Positions 7,462-14,331 of a stretch of 38,515 nucleotides of DNA are shown in pieces (position 1 is the first letter of the stretch; each line of letters opens with the position of its first letter). The notes below the pieces were generated by a model. The model was given only the letters and a program-made list of their open reading frames with translations, did no database searches and was not told the DNA's origin. Both the position numbers and the translations under genes were made by a program. This stretch comes from a virus. The stretch is from IMG/VR virus record IMGVR_UViG_3300020202_000162, positions 1-38,515 of that record; one strand, written 5' to 3'.

Positions 7462-7544
7462 AGCAACCTCCCGGACCTCTTATTGTCGCCCACACCCGGG
7501 CACTCCCGGCATCCAGACGGCTGGATGGCAGGGAAGCGGCTCAT
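7458..7544 (-). CDS. Possible 28-residue CxxC peptide
   Basis: A 28-residue frame that exactly fills the gap between two operon genes. Its ATG overlaps the previous stop (ATGA at 7544-7541), and its TGA overlaps the next ATG (7461-7458). It contains CREC. Linkage at both ends in an operon organised entirely this way argues that it is translated. The gap also contains an inverted repeat, CATCCAG/CTGGATG (7510-7527), which offers an alternative reason for the sequence. Confidence 0.4.
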   Translation of the reverse strand: MSRFPAIQPSGCRECPGVGDNKRSGRLL

Positions 7545-7744
7545 AAATGAAGCTCCAGCAGAGACCGCGTGCGCTCGCTTTCGATCCATTTGTTCGCGCC
7601 TTCTACATCCCCCGCCCTCAGGTGGTTTCTCAATTGAGTCAAAATGACCGCAAGCTCACTCCCGCTCAGTAGACGGCGCACCTCCTGTAACTCATCCAGC
7701 AGTTCGGCTTCCCGCTGATGAAGTTCTCCTCGCGTGACGCTCAT
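7541..7744 (-). CDS. Small helical protein
   Basis: 67 residues from ATG 7744, ATGA-linked to the preceding zinc-ribbon gene. Two helical halves, ELLDELQEVRRLLSGSELAVIL and a second with LRNHLRAGDV, suggest a helical hairpin. No known family is recognised. Confidence 0.6.
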   Translation of the reverse strand: MSVTRGELHQREAELLDELQEVRRLLSGSELAVILTQLRNHLRAGDVEGANKWIESERTRSLLELHL

Positions 7745-7992
7745 GCCCTCCTCCCGTGCTTCCGCAGCCCGCGGGCCACGAACGGGGCGAGGGCCATTTC
7801 CCGACTCATCCGCCGCCGCATTGAGATGACGCGGATGTCCTGCTCCAGGCGCTTCCGGCGGTCGGGATCCGCCATGGTGATCTCGAACTTGCAGCCGCCG
7901 CACAGCCGACGGTTCCCGCCATCTCCTTCGCCGCTACAAGGCCCTACATTCGGGCGGAGCTTCAGGCAGCGCGGGCAGATCTCGGCGCTCAC
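7741..7992 (-). CDS. Zinc-ribbon protein with basic helical tail
   Basis: 83 residues from GTG 7992 (GTGA overlap with the preceding stop). CPRC at about residues 6-9 and CGGC at about 31-34 make a four-Cys zinc ribbon. The C-terminal 45 residues are very basic (Arg/Lys/Met), consistent with nucleic-acid binding. It is the second gene of the left minus operon. Confidence 0.65.
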   Translation of the reverse strand: MSAEICPRCLKLRPNVGPCSGEGDGGNRRLCGGCKFEITMADPDRRKRLEQDIRVISMRRRMSREMALAPFVARGLRKHGRRA

Positions 7993-8189
7993 GCCCTGCC
8001 CCCTTCCGGGTAGCAGAAAGCTCCGATGCAGTGGTCAACGTGGAGGACGATGTCTTCCTTCTTCTCGATCGCCGTCCAGATATCGAGCCCGCGGGCGATG
8101 GTCCGATAGCGGCGCCGACCGCTCCCGTCCTTCGCCTCGAAGGCTGCGACCACTTTGTAGGTTGTGCTGGGGTTCTGCTTCGTGTTCAC
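7989..8189 (-). CDS. First gene of the left minus operon, unknown function
   Basis: 66 residues. GTG 8189 is preceded by GGAGGG at about 8 bases. The sequence suggests a small alpha/beta domain (TYKVVAAFEAKDG, then RRRYRTIARGLDIWTAIEKKED). Two Cys lie near the C-terminus (HCIGAFC). It is transcribed from the promoter at 8238-8266 with a leader of about 40 bases. No family is recognised. Confidence 0.65.
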   Translation of the reverse strand: MNTKQNPSTTYKVVAAFEAKDGSGRRRYRTIARGLDIWTAIEKKEDIVLHVDHCIGAFCYPEGGRA

Positions 8190-8237
8190 CGTGGTTTCCC
8201 TCCGGCTCGCCGGGCCCTATTGCCCTTGCGTGTCTCT

Positions 8238-8266
8238 ATTGTGTGACAGGCCGGGGAGGATGTCAA
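8238..8266 (-). promoter_or_regulatory. Sigma70-like promoter of the left minus operon
   Basis: On the minus strand, TTGACA (8266-8261), a 17-base spacer and CACAAT (8243-8238). The -35 is a perfect consensus and the -10 matches 4 of 6. Transcription should start near 8231 and cover the genes down to the terminator at 2561-2605. Confidence 0.75.
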
Positions 8267-8287
8267 GCGGAATCTTTGCGTCTGCGC

Positions 8288-8300
8288 TACCATCTCCTTG
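8288..8300 (+). promoter_or_regulatory. Possible leaderless-type -10 element (TACCAT)
   Basis: TACCAT at 8288-8293 lies 7 bases before ATG 8301, so a transcript would begin at or next to the start codon. No good -35 is visible 16-18 bases upstream. There is no AGGAG-type ribosome-binding site before this ATG. Similar TANNNT elements sit 6 bases before the ATGs at 18200 and 27842. Confidence 0.4.
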
Positions 8301-8636
8301 ATGACTCTCCAGACGGATCGCCGTCAGTGGCTCACCCCCGGCTTCATGAAGGAGGTCGTCGTGGCCGTTCTGATGATCGGCGGGACCATCTGGACCATTC
8401 AATCGAAGGTCGATGTCCTGCGCAAGGACAATGACCGCCTCGAGGCCTCGATCGCCGACCTCCGGGGCGACCTCAAGAGCCTCCAGGCCGCCCAGGCTGA
8501 CGTGATTCGCGCCCAGGAACGCATGGCCGCCCTGATCACCCGCGTGGAGGCTCTGGAGCGCTTCCAGGCTGCCCAGAACGATTACAATACGAACTTCATG
8601 TCCTCCATTGCCGTATTGAAGAGAGGTGTCAAATGA
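8301..8636 (+). CDS. Membrane-anchored coiled-coil protein
   Basis: 111 residues. ATG 8301 preferred to TTG 8298. One hydrophobic segment (about residues 17-34), then a long heptad-rich coiled coil (about 36-95) with repeated Leu, Ala and Gln. This layout is seen in phage spanin-like, holin-associated and structural accessory proteins, and the sequence cannot tell which. Its stop overlaps the ATG of the next gene. This two-gene plus-strand unit is embedded between two minus-strand operons and so is separately controlled. Confidence 0.65.
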   Translation: MTLQTDRRQWLTPGFMKEVVVAVLMIGGTIWTIQSKVDVLRKDNDRLEASIADLRGDLKSLQAAQADVIRAQERMAALITRVEALERFQAAQNDYNTNFMSSIAVLKRGVK

Positions 8637-8932
8637 GTCGCAAGAATCCGGTCCTTGATGGTCCCTGCTGTCGCTTGGAGCTGTGCTGCGATCCGCCCCG
8701 GGCTGCCGAAGCCCTCGCGGCCTACCTGAGCATCCCGAAGGAAGCTGCAGCCGCAGTCTTAGCCGAGCACTATCTCGTCCCGCGAACGCTTGAGCCAGGT
8801 CCCGAACCGACGAGCTCCGAGCACTTAGCGTCGGCCAGAAAGCGGCTCGAAGGCTTGCACCGACGTCTGGCGGCGGAGCTGAAGTCAATACTTCTCGGCA
8901 TGGGTTATGCGTCGCCTAAGGGTACGGGCTAA
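8633..8932 (+). CDS. Cys-rich N-terminus phage protein, unknown function
   Basis: 99 residues from ATG 8633, which overlaps the stop of the coiled-coil gene. The N-terminus has two adjacent Cys pairs in CCRLELCCDPP, which could bind metal. The rest is Ala/Leu/Glu-rich and helical. I recall similar short phage proteins with a CCxLExCCDP motif but no known function. It ends 42 bases from the convergent minus-strand gene, with no clear terminator between them. Confidence 0.6.
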   Translation: MSRKNPVLDGPCCRLELCCDPPRAAEALAAYLSIPKEAAAAVLAEHYLVPRTLEPGPEPTSSEHLASARKRLEGLHRRLAAELKSILLGMGYASPKGTG

Positions 8933-8974
8933 GTTCTTCCCCCGCCTTCCTGCTCCAGAATCCAGCGCCCGATT

Positions 8975-9265
8975 TCAGGTCTTCACTTCCTCCGGGATTG
9001 GCGGCGGCTCTGACTTGTTGGACCTCGGGGGAGAGGGAAGGGAGGGGCGACCGGCAGGGCCCCACAGCGCCGTTCTCGTGGCGTCCCGTGCTCGTGCTGC
9101 GGCGAGCTCCAGGAGTACGTCTTCCCCCTCCCCGGCAAGCTGCTGCGTCTCAACTCCCGGCGTGTCGGCGAGGCGCCGTATGGCCCGCTGGAGATACTCG
9201 TCTAGTCGCTCGATGGTCGTGCGGGGAATGCGGGATTGGTCGTCGGTAGGGCGGGGGTCAGGCAA
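8975..9265 (-). CDS. Hypothetical helical protein with TTG start
   Basis: 96 residues. TTG 9265 chosen because GGAGG lies 6 bases upstream and the start sits inside the end of the DUF5131 gene, continuing the overlap pattern. The central part is helical, with IERLDEYLQRAIRRLAD and an Ala/Arg-rich helix. The C-terminus is Pro-rich. No family is recognised. It is the last gene of the right-hand minus operon. Upstream extension of this frame is antisense-like and not supported. Confidence 0.5.
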   Translation of the reverse strand: MPDPRPTDDQSRIPRTTIERLDEYLQRAIRRLADTPGVETQQLAGEGEDVLLELAAARARDATRTALWGPAGRPSLPSPPRSNKSEPPPIPEEVKT

Positions 9266-10244
9266 GGGACACCTCCGGCATTTCGCGGACTCGTAGGTCT
9301 TCCGGCCATTCGGCAGGATCGCCACCCTTCCGATCCTTGAGACGGATGGACCACATCCCCTGTAGGTCTTCTTTCTTCGTTCCCCACGGCCACATCTCCC
9401 CAGAAACCGCGCACCCATCCCAAACAGGCCCAGCGCCGAGCTGCTTGCCGAAGAACGCCACGCCTGCCGCTGCACACTGTTTGCGAATAGAGCGCATCCA
9501 GGAGATGTCCATCGGCCGAGCGCTGGGGCCGCTCTCGGCGCCGCAGATAACCCAGGAGATTCCGGAGAGATCGACTGCCCCCAGATCCTCGAGCAGCGGC
9601 TCTGCGGATACAAAGCGGACAGCAGCCGGCACCCCCCGAAGATGCCCAACGCGTTCGCCCCACTCCTGACGCCTCTCCGCCGAGACACCGAGCCAGACAT
9701 TCCTAAGGGGCCATGGCTGAATGGCAGCACGGTCTGTCTCCTCGGCGCCCATCCCCTGGGTTCGGGCATACCAAGCCACGGAGGCGCTCGGCTGCTCTTC
9801 GCCGATTTGCCAGTACTTTTTCCCGTCACTTCCGAGCCACGCAAACCAGCTCGGCAACCGCTCCGCCCGCTTCGTCAGAACTTGATGTGTGTGCTGCGGC
9901 GTCGCCGCCATCACGCCGAAGCATGCAGCAATATGCTCGTTCGGCACCCACGAACCGAACATATCCGTCATGTCACACCAGAAGTAGGTCGTCGGCGTCC
10001 GCCGGCGCAGTACCTCCTTAAGCTTCGAGACATCTAGGAAAGGCTCGACGAGCTCCCGCCCGCGCCCGTGTACGCCGCCGAATGGAGGAAGGCCGCGACG
10101 TGACTGAAAGCGGGAGCTATAGCAAAATGTGCATCCGCTCGATACCTTCTCGCAGAAGTGCCCAACCTTCGAGGGGTCGGACTTCAGGCGGGCGCGCAGA
10201 GGGTTGATGGTGTGGCCGGTCCATTCGATCGACGTGGCTCCCAT
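9258..10244 (-). CDS. DUF5131 family protein (phage Gp37/Gp68-like)
   Basis: 328 residues from ATG 10244, ATGA-coupled to the upstream gene. It opens with SIEWTGHTINP and has Cys31, Cys38 and Cys41 in the pattern CxxxxxxCxxC. It continues with TYFWCDMTDMFG, HTHQVLTKRAERLP and VSAEPLLEDLGAVDLSGISWVICGAESG. These are hallmark segments of DUF5131, a widespread phage and prophage family with a radical-SAM-like three-Cys cluster and unknown reaction. Length fits the family (about 230-350). Some members sit beside three-Cys-motif partner genes, but none is seen here. An RNA or base modification role is sometimes suggested but unproven. Confidence 0.88.
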   Translation of the reverse strand: MGATSIEWTGHTINPLRARLKSDPSKVGHFCEKVSSGCTFCYSSRFQSRRGLPPFGGVHGRGRELVEPFLDVSKLKEVLRRRTPTTYFWCDMTDMFGSWVPNEHIAACFGVMAATPQHTHQVLTKRAERLPSWFAWLGSDGKKYWQIGEEQPSASVAWYARTQGMGAEETDRAAIQPWPLRNVWLGVSAERRQEWGERVGHLRGVPAAVRFVSAEPLLEDLGAVDLSGISWVICGAESGPSARPMDISWMRSIRKQCAAAGVAFFGKQLGAGPVWDGCAVSGEMWPWGTKKEDLQGMWSIRLKDRKGGDPAEWPEDLRVREMPEVSLA

Positions 10245-10546
10245 CAATGCACCTTCTCTTCGGTGGTCTGGCAGTTGAGCAGAGCCGTCAGCGCCGGCCA
10301 CACCCGATCGATCTCGCCGCGGGACCGCAGCAGCAAGAGCGACTGAATGACCGCCGCGAGCTCCGCCTCGCCGTCTCGAGCGGCTGCCGCCCGAGCCAGA
10401 CCCAGCGCCTCGCCCGCGTCGATTTCGACGAGATTGTCCCAGTCGGGTGGGATGGTCTCGCGAGACGGATCATCCGGCTCGGCTCCAGCGCGCCAAGCAG
10501 CCACTGCTGCGGCGGCAATTCTTCGAGCACACTCTGAAATGCTCAT
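10244..10546 (-). CDS. Hypothetical helical early protein
   Basis: 100 residues with AGGAG upstream of ATG 10546. The N-terminus (SISECARRIAAAAVAAWRAG) and C-terminus (Leu/Ala-rich, IDRVWPALTALL) are helical, separated by an acidic loop. It resembles small phage proteins of unknown function located near recombination genes. It lies between the RusA gene (9-base gap) and DUF5131 (overlap). Confidence 0.6.
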   Translation of the reverse strand: MSISECARRIAAAAVAAWRAGAEPDDPSRETIPPDWDNLVEIDAGEALGLARAAAARDGEAELAAVIQSLLLLRSRGEIDRVWPALTALLNCQTTEEKVH

Positions 10547-10555
10547 CCTGGTCTC

Positions 10556-11056
10556 CTAGTCGAAAAGGGAAAAGGGCTTCGGGCGCCCAGGCGTGGCGGC
10601 CTCGCGCGCTTCGGGGTAGGCGCGGACCATGATCCAGCATCCCGGCACATCGCCGTAGAGCTTCGAGGCGGACTGGACCACGATCTGACAGTCGTCCACC
10701 CAGGCGATGCCCTTGAGCGCGTCCTCGGTGCTCCGGATCAGCTTCGTGATATCGGGCGTTCCCGTGTGGCCGGTCGGAGCGTTAGGCTTCAAAATCTCGG
10801 CTCGTCGGCCCGTGCCGAAATGGTGCTTGGGCCGTGGCATCGTGAACAGGAACTCGGCCTCAAGGGGCCCGGTCAAAGGCGCGGTGAAATGTTCGGCGGC
10901 AGCCAGCGCCACCTTGGCCCGCCAGGGGGCGTTGTGCTTCGCGTCCTCAACGATCGCGACCCGCGTCTTCCCGGTCTTCGTCCTCACCACGAAGCCTTTC
11001 TTTGAGCCCCCCGGCTGCGGCACGCCGGGGACGAAGAAGCGGACGCCAGCAGTCAC
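10556..11056 (-). CDS. rusA: RusA-family Holliday junction resolvase
   Basis: 166 residues from GTG 11056 (GTGA overlap). The signature segment, PDITKLIRSTEDALKGIAWVDDCQI, covers residues 101-125. It contains the conserved acidic residues D102, D112, D121/D122 and the Lys at 105, typical of the RusA active site. An N-terminal VPGVPQPGGSKK strand-loop is also characteristic. RusA homodimers cleave Holliday junctions, here probably resolving branched DNA before packaging. It fits the recombination genes at 15.8-17.9 kb, although it is in a different operon. Confidence 0.88.
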   Translation of the reverse strand: MTAGVRFFVPGVPQPGGSKKGFVVRTKTGKTRVAIVEDAKHNAPWRAKVALAAAEHFTAPLTGPLEAEFLFTMPRPKHHFGTGRRAEILKPNAPTGHTGTPDITKLIRSTEDALKGIAWVDDCQIVVQSASKLYGDVPGCWIMVRAYPEAREAATPGRPKPFSLFD

Positions 11057-11301
11057 GACTCACCTCTGAGGAGGGCTGCGACATAGTCCTCTACCCAGGC
11101 GCACCTTCTGTGTGCCCAGTTGAAGCTATCGTACTCAGGCGATCGGGCCGCCTTGAGCGTCCGCGGCCACTCTCCGCGCTGTCCGAAACCAGCCTCGCGC
11201 CAAGACCTGACTGCTTGCCACTTCGCTGCCGCCTTCGTGACGCCGAAGCAGATGCACTTCACGCCATCGAGCTCCACGGCGTACGCGACGCGGGCGCTCA
11301 T
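11053..11301 (-). CDS. Small hypothetical protein
   Basis: 82 residues from ATG 11301, coupled to the ASCH-like gene upstream and to rusA downstream. It starts with a beta-like VAYAVELDGVKCICFGVTKAAAKWQAV segment and ends with a Trp/Arg-rich helix. It resembles small phage proteins of the same early clusters, but I cannot name a family. Confidence 0.6.
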   Translation of the reverse strand: MSARVAYAVELDGVKCICFGVTKAAAKWQAVRSWREAGFGQRGEWPRTLKAARSPEYDSFNWAHRRCAWVEDYVAALLRGES

Positions 11302-11951
11302 TCCGGGATCTCCAGGTAGGAGAACGGCATCCGCCAGACCCACCCATCCCAATCCCGAGGGGTGGAGCTGCGAAACATGTTTATGAAGCCTTCGGGGGTG
11401 GTATCGAAGCCCTCCCGGATCACGTCATCCTGCTCGATCGAGACGAGCGGCTCTTTCGTTGCCATGCCGCAGCGACCGATGCAGAGCCCCTGCGCACCCG
11501 CCTGCCGGATCTTGTCGACCCCCAGGAAGTAGGCGCCCTCCTTCCACCAGCTCGGCAGCGACACCCGGCGCGTGACGGTCTTCCGCCGCTCCCGGACCGC
11601 GTCAGTGGTCAGTGCGAAGGAGAGGCGGGGAAGCCGGGGCAGATAGATCGGTTCCGGACGCGCTTTTTTCTGAAGCGGGAAGGCTGCCGACCATCTTTGA
11701 TCATGCCGCCAGATCCGCGCTTGGCGCTCCCCGTCAGCTACGCGGAGCACCATGAGGGGAATCGTCCCGCCCGCATCCCTGTCGTCGCCTTCGCAAACGA
11801 CCATTCCCTCGGGGAGCGCGAGCACCTCCGCCCACGACAGCGGCGGCGAGGTCGACGGTTTGACCTTCCACCAGTCGAAGAGCTCGCGCTCTTCGTGCCC
11901 GTCCTCCTCGCCGACGGGGCATCGGGTCAAGGTGTCGTCGGTGTGCCTCAC
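11298..11951 (-). CDS. ASCH-domain-like phage protein
   Basis: 217 residues from GTG 11951 (GTGA overlap). The C-terminal 120 residues contain RLSFALTTDAVRERRKTVTRR, a beta turn GLCIGRCG, then SIEQDDVIREGFDTTPEGFINMF. This matches the KTVTRR ... EGF...F order of phage ASCH/PUA-like domain proteins. ASCH domains are thought to bind RNA or modified nucleotides. The N-terminal 90 residues are acidic with a Trp-rich part and no known match. Function is otherwise unknown. Confidence 0.7.
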   Translation of the reverse strand: MRHTDDTLTRCPVGEEDGHEERELFDWWKVKPSTSPPLSWAEVLALPEGMVVCEGDDRDAGGTIPLMVLRVADGERQARIWRHDQRWSAAFPLQKKARPEPIYLPRLPRLSFALTTDAVRERRKTVTRRVSLPSWWKEGAYFLGVDKIRQAGAQGLCIGRCGMATKEPLVSIEQDDVIREGFDTTPEGFINMFRSSTPRDWDGWVWRMPFSYLEIPE

Positions 11952-12751
11952 TTCGCCTTCCTCCCCCGCCCGATCGGCGTCGGCGCTGGCGGCTCATCTT
12001 CCCCTGGCTCCCGCCCGCCGTCGGTCGGGTGCTGCCGCGCGGCTTCGCGCTTCGCTTCGAGGATCTCATTGAGCGCTCGCCGGTACAGAGCCAGGGTCTC
12101 CGCTCCCTCTTCGTACCCCAGCTCACCCCTGTTGATCGGTAGCCCGGTCGCCCGCGATGGCTCTCCGTGGCTGTGGACTCCGACGAGACTGGAGGGGCGG
12201 TGGTCTGCCTCCGTGAACCGGCCGGTGATCTTCTCGTCGCCGTGCTCGTTTGAGATGATGAAGTCTCGGTAGTAGAAGACGGGGCCACCCGCCGGGGCGG
12301 CGAGGGGCAGGTCTCCCTGCGGGTCCAACACGAGCCCGAGCGCTTCTGTCCAATCCTTGAGCTGCTCAGGCGTCGGTTCGCGGAGCGCTTCGAGCAGATT
12401 CTCCTGCCGCTCCTGGTCGCCGAGGCGCCGATGCTGGACGAGCTCGCCCGTGTCGTCCCGGACGAGGAAGGCGTATCCCTCCTTCAGCGCGTAGAGCCAG
12501 GAGCACTCCACGTCGCGGTCTGCTATGCCGGTGTCGACAACGGCCGCCAAGGTGTTGGCCTCGTCCTCCAGATGCGCGAGGTATCCCTCCATGGCCTTCT
12601 TCTTTTCATTCCAGAGGCCTTTGGCCTCCGCGATCTTCTCCTTCTGCTGACTCATCGCCTCGACAGCTGCAGCCAGCTTCTGGCTTTCGAGCGCTAATTC
12701 GCTCGGAGCGAGCTCCGTCGGTAGCTTCCTTGTTTCGGTCTGGATTCGCAT
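11948..12751 (-). CDS. Phage early protein with N-terminal coiled coil
   Basis: 267 residues from ATG 12751. Residues about 10-75 form a charged coiled coil (ELALESQKLAAAVEAM, EKKKAMEGYLAHLE). A beta-rich stretch follows (WLYALKEGYAFLVRDDTGELVQHRRL). This coil-plus-beta layout recurs in short phage proteins of 100-120 residues. Here a further 140 residues follow, ending in a basic, Pro-rich tail, so it may be a fusion. No catalytic motif is seen. It starts immediately after the Band-7-like gene. Confidence 0.6.
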   Translation of the reverse strand: MRIQTETRKLPTELAPSELALESQKLAAAVEAMSQQKEKIAEAKGLWNEKKKAMEGYLAHLEDEANTLAAVVDTGIADRDVECSWLYALKEGYAFLVRDDTGELVQHRRLGDQERQENLLEALREPTPEQLKDWTEALGLVLDPQGDLPLAAPAGGPVFYYRDFIISNEHGDEKITGRFTEADHRPSSLVGVHSHGEPSRATGLPINRGELGYEEGAETLALYRRALNEILEAKREAARQHPTDGGREPGEDEPPAPTPIGRGRKAK

Positions 12752-12752
12752 C

Positions 12753-13151
12753 CTACTTCTCCACCCTGGCGACTCGGCCGGCTTCGATGATCGGAATATT
12801 CGCCTCGGTGGGCACATAGATGATCTGCTGGATCTTCCCGCTCTCCAGGGCGTTCGCGAAAGCACCGATGAATTCCTGCTGGCGATACTGAGGAAACTGT
12901 TGGCTCGCCTTGCCGACAATCGCTATCGCCTGCGCCCGCTTCTCGGCTGCCTCGCGTTCCGCGTCGGCCTGTGTGACCATGATCAGCTTCGAGGAATGAG
13001 CGTGCGCCAAGGCGGCCTCTCCAGCCTTCCTCTCGGCATATACATGATACTGAGGACACCCAACCATAAAGCCAGCGGTGATCAGCACCGTCAGGGCACC
13101 GATGCTCCAGACCGCAGAGGCGGTAACTATTGGACGGTCTTCGTAGGGCAT
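12753..13151 (-). CDS. Membrane-anchored Band-7/SPFH-like phage lipoprotein
   Basis: 132 residues. AGGAG lies 9 bases before ATG 13151. A hydrophobic segment (about residues 11-30) ends in GFMVGC with Cys32, so it is either a lipoprotein signal or an N-terminal anchor. A charged Ala/Glu helix follows (ADAEREAAEKRAQAIAIVG). The C-terminus ends IIYVPTEANIPIIEAGR, matching the tail end of Band-7/SPFH-like phage proteins. Such proteins are membrane-associated oligomers. Their role in phages is unknown. Confidence 0.65.
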   Translation of the reverse strand: MPYEDRPIVTASAVWSIGALTVLITAGFMVGCPQYHVYAERKAGEAALAHAHSSKLIMVTQADAEREAAEKRAQAIAIVGKASQQFPQYRQQEFIGAFANALESGKIQQIIYVPTEANIPIIEAGRVARVEK

Positions 13152-13152
13152 T

Positions 13153-13533
13153 TTATTTTCTCCTGGTAATTATAGTCGTCTTCGCGCTTCTCGTTCCTGG
13201 TAGGCGGCGAGGTCTCGGAGCCACCGCTGATAGATGTGGGACGCTCGGAGTTCCCTTCCCCGCCTTTCCTCCTCCGCCTCGATCGTTGTGCCGCAGCGAC
13301 GGTGGCATTCCTCTTTCAGGTGGTGCCACGAAGCCCCGGATACGTCGGCGCACTTCGGCCATGCACCGCCGCTGGGTCCCCGGCGCAAGACCGATGGTCC
13401 GGCAGGCATCTTCGAAGATTTCCCGTGTCAGCCCCGGCAGCGTCAGAATCCACAGTGTCGAGTCGCTGCGCTTCTCGGCGATTGCGCGCCCAAGGCCTTC
13501 CAAATGGGCCCGGATTTCGTCGTCTCGGGTCAT
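13153..13533 (-). CDS. Hypothetical early protein, possible frame change near its end
   Basis: 126 residues from ATG 13533 (overlap with the previous stop). Residues 1-70 look protein-like and helical: IRAHLEGLGRAIAEKRSDST, LPGLTREIFEDACRTIG. Residues about 75-126 are Gly/Pro/Arg-rich and look unnatural. Another frame at 13170-13409 gives a convincing helical sequence there. Either two genes overlap or a single-base slip joins them. No family is recognised. Confidence 0.5.
   Translation of the reverse strand: MTRDDEIRAHLEGLGRAIAEKRSDSTLWILTLPGLTREIFEDACRTIGLAPGTQRRCMAEVRRRIRGFVAPPERGMPPSLRHNDRGGGGKAGKGTPSVPHLSAVAPRPRRLPGTRSAKTTIITRRK
13170..13409 (-). CDS. Overlapping small frame, possible real C-terminus of the gene at 13533
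   Basis: Up to 79 residues in another frame of the same strand. Its second half, with WHHLKEECHRRCG and ASHIYQRWLRDLAAYQEREARRR, is strongly helical with normal composition. The first half is not. No good ribosome-binding site precedes ATG 13409. It may be the shifted continuation of the 126-residue gene rather than an independent gene. Confidence 0.35.
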   Translation of the reverse strand: MPAGPSVLRRGPSGGAWPKCADVSGASWHHLKEECHRRCGTTIEAEEERRGRELRASHIYQRWLRDLAAYQEREARRRL

Positions 13534-13916
13534 CGCGCATCCTCGGCCGCAGCCAAGACGGCGAGACAGACAGCGCGGCACCAGGGGCCCGAGCCCTCTC
13601 CCTGCTGGTTGGTGCTCCTGCCGAAGGTAAGCGTGCTGACGGTAGCCCACGCCGACCAGTGGCTCATTCTTGTCTCAACCTGCCAGCCTCGCTGCGCGGC
13701 TTTGGCCATCACCTCAACGGTTTGGGCGGGGTCAGTGAGAGGGGACCAGGGCTCGTGCGTCGACTGCGGATAAAGGCCGCGCCAGATGGTGGGTGGGCTT
13801 CCGGGGTCCTGCCCGACGACAAAGGAGCCCCGGGGGATCGGCGCGTAGGGCCATTGCGGCTGTTCCTGCCACCCCATCCAGCGCGCAAGGGCACGGTTGA
13901 TCTCGTGGTCAGTCAT
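13530..13916 (-). CDS. Phage ABA-sandwich (NinX/DUF2591-like) protein
   Basis: 128 residues from ATG 13916, which overlaps the stop of the mini zinc ribbon. It opens MTDHEINRALARWMGW, the start typical of phage ABA-sandwich domain proteins. It continues with Pro/Trp-rich loops, QTVEVMAKAAQRGWQVE and a C-terminal CRAVCLAVLAAAE helix. These proteins are common in early phage operons and have no established function. Confidence 0.7.
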   Translation of the reverse strand: MTDHEINRALARWMGWQEQPQWPYAPIPRGSFVVGQDPGSPPTIWRGLYPQSTHEPWSPLTDPAQTVEVMAKAAQRGWQVETRMSHWSAWATVSTLTFGRSTNQQGEGSGPWCRAVCLAVLAAAEDAR

Positions 13917-14053
13917 CTTCTCGTCCACCCGAAGAAGAGGGCCCAGCAGTAGCGATCGGATCGGCACTTCGGGCACACCCGCTTGCTGACCCGGTGATAG
14001 CCCCCTTCCGTAAATTCATGGCTGCATCTCAAGCAGTGGAACAGCGCCCTCAC
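13913..14053 (-). CDS. 46-residue zinc-ribbon protein
   Basis: GTG 14053 overlaps the stop of the gene upstream, and its TGA overlaps the ATG of the ABA-sandwich gene. It contains CLRCSHEF at residues 7-14 and CPKC at about 27-30, followed by Arg/Tyr/Cys. This is a complete four-Cys ribbon in a very short chain. The double overlap and the intact ribbon make a real gene likely. Confidence 0.6.
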   Translation of the reverse strand: MRALFHCLRCSHEFTEGGYHRVSKRVCPKCRSDRYCWALFFGWTRR

Positions 14054-14331
14054 TTCCCCACCGCCTTCTCCACCGCATGCGGAGTCGCCTTCACCCCTCC
14101 GTCCGGCAGGCTTTCGAAGCTATACCGCCAGCCGGGGGTCTCTGGAGGGGTCTGCTCGCCGACCTCCCCAAGGGGGCCGGCTCCGGGATAACCGGGAGGG
14201 GTTCCGAGCGCCTCGAAGCACCTCCAGCGCGCCCAGGGCGGGATCGAGCCATCCTGTCCTACCGTGAGCGTGTACGACGTCCCGAGGTCGGCGTTCCTCA
14301 CCGTGATCCTCTTGCCGTTCTTCGGGGGCAT
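14050..14331 (-). CDS. Hypothetical small protein
   Basis: 93 residues from ATG 14331, overlapping the stop of the first operon gene. The N-terminus looks beta-rich (RITVRNADLGTSYTLTVGQDG). The middle is Gly/Pro-rich, then a WRYSFESLPDGGV segment. No family is recognised. Second gene of the right-hand minus operon. Confidence 0.55.
   Translation of the reverse strand: MPPKNGKRITVRNADLGTSYTLTVGQDGSIPPWARWRCFEALGTPPGYPGAGPLGEVGEQTPPETPGWRYSFESLPDGGVKATPHAVEKAVGK

Noticed and set aside
7510-7527. CATCCAG/CTGGATG hairpin as a terminator
   Set aside because: No T run follows on either strand, and a small coding frame fits the gap.
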